DNA from: Anaerocolumna xylanovorans DSM 12503 | GTDB lineage: Bacteria; Bacillota; Clostridia; Lachnospirales; Lachnospiraceae | NCBI RefSeq assembly: GCF_900143645.1 | Contig: NZ_FRFD01000012.1 | Span: 124,001-188,000, forward strand | Reading direction: 5' to 3' | Length of the DNA: 64,000 nt | In this document: piece after piece, positions 7,444-15,266 of the stretch | Position numbering within the stretch: the stretch's first letter is position 1 | Layout of the letters: each line of letters starts with the position of its first letter | Program-made: the position numbers and the translations under genes | The notes under the pieces: generated by a model | Database searches by the model: none | The model's input: the letters and a program-made list of their open reading frames with translations, nothing else | Told to the model about the DNA's origin: nothing

Positions 7444-8745
7444 CTAGCTGACTTTCAGCTTAAACTTCTGAATGGCTTTTTCATCTTCTGCATCCAGTTT
7501 CGCCATAATAGCTCCAAGTCCCTGCATCTTTCTTTCAAAATTCTCATAGCCTCTTTCGATATATTCAACCTGCTCTACAAGAGTAAAGCCTGTTGCTGCA
7601 AGACCGGCTATTACAAGCGCTGCCCCGGCTCTTAAATCAGGAGCACTTACAATAGCTCCCGTAAGATTTTTAACACCTACAATAACAGCTGTGTTTCCCT
7701 CTACTTTAATGTTAGCCCCCATCCTGGAAAGCTCATCCACATAACGGAGCCTGTTCTCAAACAACGTCTCCGTTACAATACTTGTCCCTTCGGAGGTGAC
7801 TAAAACAGCTGAAATCTGCGGCTGCATATCTGTTGGAAAGCCAGGATAAGGCAATGTCTTAACATGAGTATGTCCAAGAATACCCGTTGCACTTACTCTG
7901 ATAGCATCATCATACTCCTCGACATGTGTTCCAATCTCAATCAGCTTAGCCGTTATTGCTTCCAAATGCTTTGGTATAACATTTTTAATCAGTACATCAC
8001 CCTTTGTAGCTGCCGCAGCAAACATAAACGTTCCTGCTTCAATCTGGTCAGGGATAATGGTATATTCACTTCCATTTAACTTCTCTACACCCTTAATACG
8101 GATAACATCCGTTCCGGTGCCCTTGATATTCGCTCCCATGCTGTTTAAGAAGTTTGCGACATCAACTACATGAGGCTCCTTGGCAGAGTTCTCAATAATG
8201 GTGACTCCCTCTGAAAGACAGGCAGCAAGCATAATATTAATGGTGGCTCCCACGCTGGCACAATCCAGATAAATATGGTTTCCTTGCAGCTTATCGGCCT
8301 TGGCTTTTATCATTCCATGCTCAATTTTAACAACAGCACCTAATGCCTCCAGCCCTTTGATATGCTGGTCAATGGGACGGCTTCCGATATTACAGCCTCC
8401 CGGCAGTGCCACCTGAGCTTTTTTATACTTTCCTAAAAGTGCTCCCAGCAGATAGTAGGAAGCTCTGATTTTCCTGATAAAGTCATAATCAATTCCAATA
8501 TCAGAATCAATGCTCTTCCCGTTAACCCTTACGGTATGCTCATCTATTCTCTCAACTTTGGCACCTATTTCTTCAATGGCCTGTAAAAGCACATGAATAT
8601 CCCCGATATCCGGTAAGTTTCCTATCACGACCGGTTCATCTGTCATTATTGCCGCACATATAATACCAAGTGCAGCATTTTTAGCGCCACCGATAGTGAC
8701 CTCTCCTTGCAAGGCCTTACCACCTTTTATAATATATTGCTCCAT
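7444..8745 (-). CDS. murA: UDP-N-acetylglucosamine 1-carboxyvinyltransferase
   Basis: 433 residues. It transfers enolpyruvate from PEP to UDP-GlcNAc, the first committed step of peptidoglycan synthesis, in the cytoplasm. The N-terminus IKGGKALQGEVTIGGAKNAA carries the substrate-binding Lys and Asn, and the catalytic Cys118 lies in LPGGCNIGSRPID, so fosfomycin sensitivity is expected in principle. The domain-closing motifs IPDQIEAGTFM and PGFPTDMQPQ are intact. Many Firmicutes have two copies (murA and murZ); from one window I cannot say which this is. It has its own terminator, and the shikimate-kinase-like gene lies upstream on the same strand. Confidence 0.96.
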   Translation of the reverse strand: MEQYIIKGGKALQGEVTIGGAKNAALGIICAAIMTDEPVVIGNLPDIGDIHVLLQAIEEIGAKVERIDEHTVRVNGKSIDSDIGIDYDFIRKIRASYYLLGALLGKYKKAQVALPGGCNIGSRPIDQHIKGLEALGAVVKIEHGMIKAKADKLQGNHIYLDCASVGATINIMLAACLSEGVTIIENSAKEPHVVDVANFLNSMGANIKGTGTDVIRIKGVEKLNGSEYTIIPDQIEAGTFMFAAAATKGDVLIKNVIPKHLEAITAKLIEIGTHVEEYDDAIRVSATGILGHTHVKTLPYPGFPTDMQPQISAVLVTSEGTSIVTETLFENRLRYVDELSRMGANIKVEGNTAVIVGVKNLTGAIVSAPDLRAGAALVIAGLAATGFTLVEQVEYIERGYENFERKMQGLGAIMAKLDAEDEKAIQKFKLKVS

Positions 8746-8953
8746 CGCACACCTCTTTACCAGCTTACTTAATAAATATTACATATGGCTTTTACGCAAA
8801 ATTAAAACCTCTTTCGCTTATGCTTCATGCAAAGAGGCCGCCATATCATATTCTCTATATTCAGAATGTCTTTTGTATTCGCTTCATAAATCACCTTGAT
8901 TATATCATAAAACTGCAGGTTGTAAATAATTTTTCTCTGATTTATGCTTTCTG

Positions 8954-9463
8954 TTATTCCTCTTTGTATAAATCAATCTCTTCTATAATCTTTTCCATAA
9001 GTTCTTCTGTGTTTAATTGTTCCCCACTCACTGTAATGTGAGCATATTTCTCATAAAGAGGGCATCTCTCGTCATAAAGCATCTTAAGATCCTGCCCCGT
9101 TCTTAGTACAACTCCTCTTTGCTTCATATTTCCCAGGCGTTCGGTTATTGTCTGAAGCGACAGCTTGATATAGACAATAATCCCATTCTCCCGCAGATGT
9201 TCCATCGCTTCCTTTCCGTAAATTACGCTTCCCCCTGTGGCAATTACTGTATTTACGGCATCTATTTCACTATTAATCTGATTTTCAATAGCCAGAAAAC
9301 CATCTATTCCTCTTTTGTCAATGATATCCTTTAATAACTCTTTTTCCTGCTCCTGAATCAATAGGTCGGAATCAAGAAACTGATATCCTAAAACCTTAGC
9401 AAGGATGATTCCAATGGTACTCTTACCGGCTGAAGGCATTCCAACTAAAATAATATTTTTCAT
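8954..9463 (-). CDS. Shikimate-kinase-like P-loop kinase (divergent)
   Basis: 169 residues from the ATG at 9463; the ORF extends to a GTG at 9481, but AAAGGA lies between the two, so the ATG is preferred. Walker A is GMPSAGKST, the substrate-binding DSD is at 31-33, and the ERCPLY segment near the C-terminus matches the lid/adenine region of shikimate kinase. Two family hallmarks are altered: the Arg of FRxxE (R58 in E. coli numbering) is Leu57 in GFLAIE, and the Gly-rich GGG has lost one Gly (ATGGSV). It may be a weak shikimate kinase or a paralogue with another substrate. No other shikimate-pathway gene is near. Confidence 0.75.
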   Translation of the reverse strand: MKNIILVGMPSAGKSTIGIILAKVLGYQFLDSDLLIQEQEKELLKDIIDKRGIDGFLAIENQINSEIDAVNTVIATGGSVIYGKEAMEHLRENGIIVYIKLSLQTITERLGNMKQRGVVLRTGQDLKMLYDERCPLYEKYAHITVSGEQLNTEELMEKIIEEIDLYKEE

Positions 9464-9562
9464 GGGCATGTCCTTTCGCACATAATGTAGTGATTATAAC
9501 ATCTTTATCACTCTTCGCCAAGTACTTTTTATTTTTTCCGGCAGAACGCCTTTTCATGCTAT

Positions 9563-10123
9563 TTATTTTTTGACACTATAGCCAAATGTTCCCAGCAGCT
9601 CTCCCAGTCCATAATATTCGCCATGGGAATAAACAATCGGCTTCGCTTTATTCAAATCAAATTTTCCTTTTTCGTTCATATACTTACTGGCTGCATGGAC
9701 TCCGAGCACTTCTGAAAGAAACATGTCATGAGAACCCAATGGGATAATTTCCTTTAACTTACATTCTATGTTAACAGGTGCTTCTGCAATACACGGAGCA
9801 TCCACATTAATTCCTTTTACAGGCGTTAATTTCATTTCCTTGAATTTATCCACATTTCTTCCGGATTTGACCCCGCAGTAATCTGCCGCTCTTACAAGGT
9901 TTTCATCCGTGAGATTTATGGTAAATTCTCCTGTCTCTTTAATAATATCATAGGAATACCGCTCTTTTCTAAGAGAAATATATACCATTGGCGGATTGGT
10001 ACAGACCGTCCCCGTCCATGCAACTGTGATGATATTATTTCTCCCTGCCTTATCCCTGCAGCCTACCATTACAGCAGGAAGAGGGTAGAGCATATTGCCG
10101 GGTTTCCAAAATTCTTTTTCCAT
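9563..10123 (-). CDS. Flavin reductase domain (flavoredoxin-like) protein
   Basis: 186 residues from the ATG at 10123, 6 nt after AGAGGT; an upstream in-frame ATG (10159) lacks a good ribosome site. It has the FMN-binding split-barrel pattern: AVMVGCRDKAGRNNIITVAWTG, then NPPMVYISLRKERYSYDII and GEFTINLTDENLVRAADYCG. It most resembles clostridial flavoredoxins, which bind FMN and pass electrons in anaerobic metabolism; the partner is unknown. Monocistronic, with a candidate promoter overlapping the dyad at 10183-10208. Confidence 0.88.
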   Translation of the reverse strand: MEKEFWKPGNMLYPLPAVMVGCRDKAGRNNIITVAWTGTVCTNPPMVYISLRKERYSYDIIKETGEFTINLTDENLVRAADYCGVKSGRNVDKFKEMKLTPVKGINVDAPCIAEAPVNIECKLKEIIPLGSHDMFLSEVLGVHAASKYMNEKGKFDLNKAKPIVYSHGEYYGLGELLGTFGYSVKK

Positions 10124-10182
10124 TTTTACCTCTTTTCTAGCACTATCATTTTTCTTCATTTTATTGTATAATATAACTTATT

Positions 10183-10208
10183 AGAAATTGCTTTTCAAAT
10201 TTCTGATA
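10183..10208. repeat. Dyad element, copy 1 (also at 55525-55545)
   Basis: A 21-bp sequence (10183-10203) is identical to 55525-55545. Its arms AGAAATT and AAATTTC are separated by about 7 nt, and here the dyad extends to TTATTAGAAATT / AAATTTCTGATAA. On the minus strand it contains TTGAAA, which with a 17-nt spacer to TATATT could be the -35 region of the flavin reductase promoter. See findings. Confidence 0.6.
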
Positions 10209-10238
10209 AAAGGCGGTTCTTTTGCCGCCGTGCATCCG

Positions 10239-10268
10239 ATTATAGGAACATATTTTCGTTCCTATAAT
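10239..10268. promoter_or_regulatory. 11-bp-arm inverted repeat upstream of the Ig-like gene
   Basis: Perfect arms ATTATAGGAAC and GTTCCTATAAT with an 8-nt loop, about 55 bp before the ATG at 10323. A GGCGG...CCGCC hairpin lies just upstream (10213-10230). It could be an operator or a 5'-leader hairpin; the regulator is unknown. Confidence 0.5.
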
Positions 10269-10322
10269 AGACTTAAGAAAAACAATATCCTACAATAAAC
10301 TTCAATTAAGGAGGCATTAAAT

Positions 10323-10670
10323 ATGGCTGATAATCTGATTTTAATAGAATCTGTAACACAAAATGTTCAGGACAAAGTGAAACAGTCCCTTAAATTCCGC
10401 ACCGGTAAATTCGTTTGGCGTGTCAAATTTACTGCCCCTCTTGATCCTGCAACTGTCAATAATAAGAATCTTTATGTGACTACGGTAAACCAAATGCCCT
10501 TAAAGACCTATATCCGTTATGATACCATCAACCAATACATAGAGATTGAGCCTCTTGAGGCTTATTCCCAAAACGAATCCTATATTTTAACCATAACAAG
10601 AAATGTGAAATCAAAAGGCGGCAAGAATCTAAAAACACCTGTAACCCTTCAATTTAAGATACAGGATTAG
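10323..10670 (+). CDS. Small stand-alone SbsA/Big-like Ig-fold protein
   Basis: 115 residues, ATG after AAGGAGG. The sequence FTAPLDPATVNNKNLYVTT then YILTITRNVKSKGGKNLKTPV is the pattern of bacterial SbsA-type Ig-like domains, which normally occur as modules in S-layer and surface proteins. Here the module is alone, with no signal peptide and no membrane helix, so the location is unclear. The stop codon overlaps the stop of the convergent pyrophosphatase gene by 4 nt. Function unknown. Confidence 0.75.
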   Translation: MADNLILIESVTQNVQDKVKQSLKFRTGKFVWRVKFTAPLDPATVNNKNLYVTTVNQMPLKTYIRYDTINQYIEIEPLEAYSQNESYILTITRNVKSKGGKNLKTPVTLQFKIQD

Positions 10671-12310
10671 TTTTCCTGCAACGCCAGCATTAATGCGGGT
10701 ATTACCTGTTTCTTCCTGGATACAACATTCTCAAGGTAAAATACTTTGTCATTTTTGTCAAAGTGGAAGGTATTAATTAGCATCTCCTTGGCTCCCGCAC
10801 CCTGATATAGGAACTCTGTAGAACTGTCCATAATGCTGGTGAGCATAAAGAACAGCATTTCCACTCCATGCTCATGATAAGCTTTCTGCATATAGGGAAC
10901 CAGGGATTCTTTTATTTTATCAAGCTCTTCCCTGCTCATGGAACTAATCTGCCCTACTCCAAAGGTAACCTCTCCGGCAGTAAATTTTTTGAAATCCTGA
11001 TAAAAGATTTCTTCCGGACTCTTATTCGTTAAATCACTGCCTGCTGCAAACATTCTTCCGGCAAATTCCTCTGTCTGTATTCCTGCAATCAAAGCCAATG
11101 CCTGTGCAGCCTGTTTATCTGCTTCCGTACAGGTCGGTGAACGGTATACCAGCGTATCCGACAGTATAGCAGCACAAAGAAGCCCTGCTATCTTAGGCTC
11201 AATTTCTATCTGGTGCTCCTGATACATCTGATAGATAATGGTCGCCGTACATCCTAAAGGCTGGTTCCTGAAAAATACGGGATTGATAGTTTCCAGACTG
11301 CCAAGCCTGTGATGGTCTATGATTTCTAATATTTCTGCATCTTCTAGCCCGTCAACTGCCTGGGATTTCTCATTATGGTCTACCAGAATAATCTGCTTTC
11401 TTTTTGCTCCTAACAGATTTCTTCTTGATATCATTCCAAAATAATGTCCGTCTTTATCCAATATGGGAAAGTCTCTGTGCCGCTTTTGCGCCATGATGCC
11501 TTTAATATCTTCAATGTAATCCTCCTTGGTAAAAAAGAGGATATCCTTATCTGTCATAAAAAACTGAATCGGTATGCTTTGGTTAATAAGTCTGGCCGCA
11601 GTAAAGGTATCATAAGGTGTCTTTATAATAATACAGTTGTTGTTCTGTGCCATCCTGGTAATAGTCTTGGATACGCTTGCTCCGTCACATACAATGATAC
11701 AGCCTGCATTCATCTCGATAGCACATAGCTGGGACTCATAGCGGTTTCCCAATATCACAACATCATCTTTTTCAATATAATTTTCCATAAGGTCAGGGTT
11801 GGCTGCTGCAATTAATACCTTGCCTTCACGGAACATTTCCTCTCCGCTTCCTACGAGTAATTCCCCTTCCAGGGTCTCCACCAGATTTCTGCAGGGCGTA
11901 TGGGCTTTTGTGAGAATTCTGTTATCATAGACATCCATATAGGATTTCGTGATATCACCTACCGTTATAAGTCCTTCCAGATGATTTTCGGTATCCACTA
12001 TAGGGAGGGTCACCACATTGTTTTTTCTCATATAGGACCACGCTTCTTTTAAAGAGATATTTTTTTCTACTCCTTTTGTCCTGCGGACTTCAATGTCTTT
12101 GACCTGCGTGCGGACATCCGGCAGATACGCCGGTGCACTTGCTTTAAAGGCTTCCAGAACAAATTTTGTCTCTGAATTGATATGTCCTGCCCTTTTCGGC
12201 ACATAGTCTTCCCCTGTCAGCTTACTTTTCAAATTCGCATATGCGATAGCTGAACATATAGAATCCGTATCCGGATTGACATGCCCTATTACAAATATCT
12301 GGTTTCCCAT
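10667..12310 (-). CDS. ppaC: Manganese-dependent inorganic pyrophosphatase with CBS and DRTGG domains
   Basis: 547 residues, longer than simple family II pyrophosphatases (~310) because regulatory domains are inserted. The DHH part starts GHVNPDTDSICSA and continues after the insert with LVDHNE and EIIDHHRLG, the metal-binding Asp/His set; a DHHA2 domain ends the protein. The insert has CBS modules around residues 70-130 and 240-300, with a DRTGG-like domain between them (VILGNRYESQ, GCIIVCDGA). In this subfamily adenine nucleotides bind the CBS/DRTGG part and tune hydrolysis of PPi. It follows the TPR gene with a 4-nt gap on the same strand, so the two are probably one operon. Confidence 0.93.
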   Translation of the reverse strand: MGNQIFVIGHVNPDTDSICSAIAYANLKSKLTGEDYVPKRAGHINSETKFVLEAFKASAPAYLPDVRTQVKDIEVRRTKGVEKNISLKEAWSYMRKNNVVTLPIVDTENHLEGLITVGDITKSYMDVYDNRILTKAHTPCRNLVETLEGELLVGSGEEMFREGKVLIAAANPDLMENYIEKDDVVILGNRYESQLCAIEMNAGCIIVCDGASVSKTITRMAQNNNCIIIKTPYDTFTAARLINQSIPIQFFMTDKDILFFTKEDYIEDIKGIMAQKRHRDFPILDKDGHYFGMISRRNLLGAKRKQIILVDHNEKSQAVDGLEDAEILEIIDHHRLGSLETINPVFFRNQPLGCTATIIYQMYQEHQIEIEPKIAGLLCAAILSDTLVYRSPTCTEADKQAAQALALIAGIQTEEFAGRMFAAGSDLTNKSPEEIFYQDFKKFTAGEVTFGVGQISSMSREELDKIKESLVPYMQKAYHEHGVEMLFFMLTSIMDSSTEFLYQGAGAKEMLINTFHFDKNDKVFYLENVVSRKKQVIPALMLALQEN

Positions 12311-12314
12311 CCTA

Positions 12315-14123
12315 TTATATTTCCTCCGTTATAAGATCTTCTTTTATTATATATAATAAATCCTCTTCTGTCAGTTTCCCGCTGTTTAATATATCCCCTA
12401 ACAGTGATTTATATCTTTTGTCGGCGGCTTTCTTTGCTTTTACAGCTAGTCTCATTGTCTCTCCATAGGCTTCCCTATCGCTGCACGCAGCCTGTGCTTC
12501 TTTTAAGATCTTTACAAATTCTTCTTTTGTCTCATCCTTTAGCTTATAATTGTTATTCTCAAGATATTGTTTTGCAAAGAAAACAAGCTGCTTTAGACTA
12601 TATGGAGCAAGTGAGATTTCATAAGCAAAATATTCTTTTAAATACGGATAGTTGTCTAAAAAATCAGTAATCTCGTCTTTTGTCCCTTCCATTACCGCGA
12701 AAATATTATCCTGCGTTTCCTGAAAGAAAGCATAGAGCCTCTGTGCCGTTTCTGCCTGAATTTCTCCGGGATTTTCTATAATCAGGGAGCTTCCGTAGAG
12801 TTTCTCCTTTTGCTTTAGAATGTCAATTTTATTAAGCTTCTCCCCTGTTATTTTGGCAATCCTGTCTGTTTTTATCCAATTAAGGCAATACAGCACCTTA
12901 CAGATCTTTAGAGCCAGAGAAGTCTTACCGCTTTCTTTTTCTCCGCTAATACATAAGAATTTCGTATTTGCAGAATCGGAAAGTATATTTTCAAGGCAAT
13001 AACGAAACTGCTCTTTTATTTCCTCCGATTGCAGGAAGCCGCCCAATTCCCTCTGGTAATCAAAGGAAGCCTTCTCAAATAAAGAAAAGATGCTCTCTGC
13101 CGTTAGCGCATCGGGTTCTGTTCTATCCAGTTCTGTGCTTTGGGGTTCCATGTCATCCTGTTCTATCCTATCCGGTTCTGCACTTTGGGCTTCTATGCTG
13201 CTATGCTCTGTACTTTCAGGTTCTACAGCATCCTGTTCTATCCTTTCGGGTTCCGGATTTTCAAGTCCTGCGTTTTCTGTCTTTGCACTTTCCGGTTCTT
13301 CTTCCCCCTGCTTTTCTTCCGTGACAGGTTCCTCTTTTTTATCTGCTTTTATTATTACCGTTTCTTCCTCTTCACCTGTCTGGGTATCTTCAGGCTCCGC
13401 ATAGCTGTCTTCGGTATCTTCCTCTTTTTCTTCTTCTGCAAGATACTCGTTTATCTGTTCTCTGATATTTCGATAATCCTTGGTCTTATCAAGTCCCAGC
13501 CTCTGCCTTGTTTCATTTTTATCCTTCGCCTTTAAAATGTGCACCGGATCAATCTCTCCGACATAATAGGCTTTTAAGAGCTTGGCCTTTTCTACATAGA
13601 TACCGTCTCCAAACCAAAGGATAATATCGGAACATTCCCTGACACACTTGTCCTTCATCCCTGCCTTATGGTAAAGCTTGGCAAGTTCATAAGCCCAAAC
13701 TTCAATATATTCGTATTCCTTTAGCTGCTCTAAAGAATCTATCAGAACATCTGCCGGCTCTCCCTTTAATTTATCTATATAATAGCGGAATATAAAACAA
13801 TAGGAATCATCAGAGGCCGACCTTTTGTATTTCAGAAAGCACTCCTCTGCCTGATCCACATCTCCCCTTTTTATCGAAAGCTCTACCATCTGATAGAGAA
13901 CACGCCTTGTTTTCGATTTCTCATAAATCCTGTAAAGGAGCTCCATGGCCTCATCATACCGCTCGGTTTCCGTTAACACATCGGCTAAAATGCTTAAATC
14001 GGTCAAAGACTTTATTCTGCGTAAATCCATGGTGTCAAGGATCTTGACAGCTTTCTGGTATTGTCCTTCATCTGTTAACTTGCGGATTTCTTCTATTTTT
14101 ACAATGTTATCATACCGTTCCAT
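12315..14123 (-). CDS. TPR protein with acidic repeat linker and degenerate AAA-like domain
   Basis: 602 residues, no signal or membrane segment. Residues ~1-230 are TPR-like helical repeats (AVKILDTMDL, YDEAMELLYRIYEKS, DQAEECFLKYKRS). Residues ~235-345 are a Glu/Pro-rich linker with a degenerate ~12-residue repeat of the form PEPERIEQDAVEPEST. The C-terminal ~250 residues look like an AAA+ module of the CbxX/SpoVK type: Walker A is GEKESGKTS and the Walker B position reads SLIIENPGEI, lacking the usual Asp-Glu pair. It may bind rather than hydrolyse nucleotide. It is co-directional with the pyrophosphatase. I do not know its function; the architecture seems restricted to Lachnospiraceae-like genomes. 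Confidence 0.7.
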   Translation of the reverse strand: MERYDNIVKIEEIRKLTDEGQYQKAVKILDTMDLRRIKSLTDLSILADVLTETERYDEAMELLYRIYEKSKTRRVLYQMVELSIKRGDVDQAEECFLKYKRSASDDSYCFIFRYYIDKLKGEPADVLIDSLEQLKEYEYIEVWAYELAKLYHKAGMKDKCVRECSDIILWFGDGIYVEKAKLLKAYYVGEIDPVHILKAKDKNETRQRLGLDKTKDYRNIREQINEYLAEEEKEEDTEDSYAEPEDTQTGEEEETVIIKADKKEEPVTEEKQGEEEPESAKTENAGLENPEPERIEQDAVEPESTEHSSIEAQSAEPDRIEQDDMEPQSTELDRTEPDALTAESIFSLFEKASFDYQRELGGFLQSEEIKEQFRYCLENILSDSANTKFLCISGEKESGKTSLALKICKVLYCLNWIKTDRIAKITGEKLNKIDILKQKEKLYGSSLIIENPGEIQAETAQRLYAFFQETQDNIFAVMEGTKDEITDFLDNYPYLKEYFAYEISLAPYSLKQLVFFAKQYLENNNYKLKDETKEEFVKILKEAQAACSDREAYGETMRLAVKAKKAADKRYKSLLGDILNSGKLTEEDLLYIIKEDLITEEI

Positions 14124-14264
14124 CGCAGCCTCCTTTTCGCCACCAATACCTCAAATAGTTCTTTTATGGAATCTATCTTACCATTTTCACTGTATTTATA
14201 CAAGTTCTTTCCCGCCCTTTGGAGGCGCAATTACCAATCCCTGATTTACATCTGCCGCAAAAAA

Positions 14265-14298
14265 GGGTGCCGCAATCCATAATTTAATTGCAGCACCC
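14265..14298 (-). terminator. Terminator after the XRE/membrane-protein pair
   Basis: Minus strand: GGGTGCTGCAAT / ATTGCGGCACCC stem with one mismatch, followed by TTTTTT. It lies about 20 bp after the stop of the membrane protein gene. Confidence 0.88.
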
Positions 14299-14317
14299 GC
14301 TTCGTTTGCACTTAGGC

Positions 14318-14776
14318 CTATTCATCATGTTTATCCTTTTCGTTCGCTCTTTTTATTACTGCAACAATCAGGGAAATGAATAACCCTGTTGCGGATACAA
14401 TAAATAGTATTAATGCAGAATTATCATTTGAAGCTTCTGGAGCAGAAGAACCCGATAGGCTTTTGAATAACCAAAAAGCAGCTACCACCAGAACAACGGA
14501 AAAGATAACTGCTATAACAGAGGATATTACCGTCTTTTTGCTGTCAGTTCTTGGAGGCAGATAAGCATTTGCCCCTATTATTCTGATAAGATATATCCCC
14601 ATACACGCCATGATAATCACCATAATATTGGAAGGATAGGGAAGCCAGCGGATTCCTCCCCCATAGAGTCCCGAATCCAGTAAAAGGGCGTAAAACATTA
14701 GCATAAACATCTGATTTCCAATGCTGTTACGTTTTTCTTTCTGCATTTCATCCAAGCGGTTTTCATTGATTTTCAT
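14318..14776 (-). CDS. Small multi-pass membrane protein (DUF6773-like)
   Basis: 152 residues from the ATG at 14776, which lies 9 nt after GGGAGG; longer versions of the ORF start before that site. Four hydrophobic segments are visible: FMLMFYALLLDSGLY, NIMVIIMACMGIYLI, VISSVIAVIFSVVLVVAAFW and ALILFIVSATGLFISLIVAV. The N-terminus begins with ENRLDEMQKEKR, which precedes the membrane part. It overlaps the end of the XRE regulator gene by 14 nt. Such pairs of a small XRE regulator and a membrane protein are frequent in Firmicutes; the signal is unknown. Confidence 0.7.
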   Translation of the reverse strand: MKINENRLDEMQKEKRNSIGNQMFMLMFYALLLDSGLYGGGIRWLPYPSNIMVIIMACMGIYLIRIIGANAYLPPRTDSKKTVISSVIAVIFSVVLVVAAFWLFKSLSGSSAPEASNDNSALILFIVSATGLFISLIVAVIKRANEKDKHDE

Positions 14777-14978
14777 ATTCATCATCCTCCCAAAAAAGTT
14801 GGTCAAGAGTTTTTCCAAGGACCTTGCAAATTGCTATGCACAGATTTATTGAAGGGTTATAATCTCCTTTTTCGATAGCGTTCATTGTCTGGCGTGCAAC
14901 TCCAACGGCATCTGCAAGGTCTTTTTGTGTCATGTCTTTTGCCGCTCTGGCAGCTTTTATTCTTAAATTTTTACCCAT
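14763..14978 (-). CDS. XRE-family helix-turn-helix regulator
   Basis: 71 residues from the ATG at 14978 (GGAGGT 7 nt upstream). It is essentially a single HTH_3 domain: IKAARAAKDMTQKDLADAVG, then VARQTMNAIEKGDYNPSINL and ICKVLGKTLDQLFW. It closely matches the short YgzD/YozG-type regulators that partner with small membrane proteins. It is translationally coupled to the downstream membrane-protein gene. It probably represses its own promoter. Confidence 0.92.
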   Translation of the reverse strand: MGKNLRIKAARAAKDMTQKDLADAVGVARQTMNAIEKGDYNPSINLCIAICKVLGKTLDQLFWEDDEYENQ

Positions 14979-15206
14979 TGTTGCTACCTCCACCGTCATT
15001 GTATCATTAATACATCATTATGTCAAATATATATTACATTTATTTGTATATATATGACTCAATCCAAAATCGGGAAGGTCGCATGGTGGGTTGAAACACG
15101 ACTTTCCCAGCCAGGGTATCATTTTTCTAAAATAATTGAGGCTCTAATTATAAAAATAAAATACCTCTTTCTATTCAAGATACAGCAAAGAAGGATTCAA
15201 AAAATA
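14979..15206. other. Intergenic region with no recognised gene
   Basis: AT-rich spacer between the XRE gene promoter and the terminator of the 779-residue protein gene. A 72-codon plus-strand frame (15054-15272) has poor composition and no ribosome site, so I do not call it. Confidence 0.5.
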
Positions 15207-15234
15207 GCAGGCCGGCTTGAATCAGCCGGTCTGC
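15207..15234 (-). terminator. Terminator of the CNB-like protein gene
   Basis: Minus-strand stem GCAGACCGGCT / AGCCGGCCTGC with one G-U pair, followed by TATTTTTT. It lies about 33 bp after the stop at 15267. Confidence 0.85.
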
Positions 15235-15266
15235 CATTAGAAAGTATGATATGTATAAGAAAAAAA

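Noticed and set aside
10239..10268. LexA box
   Set aside because: GAAC and GTTC are present but separated by 8 bp, not 4, so it does not fit the Firmicute LexA consensus.
13090..13535. Long plus-strand frames rich in Ser/Leu/Phe
   Set aside because: Antisense shadows of the acidic repeat linker of the TPR protein.
12315..14123. Stage V sporulation protein K (SpoVK)
   Set aside because: C-terminal part is only loosely similar and lacks the Walker B acids; the TPR part is foreign to SpoVK.
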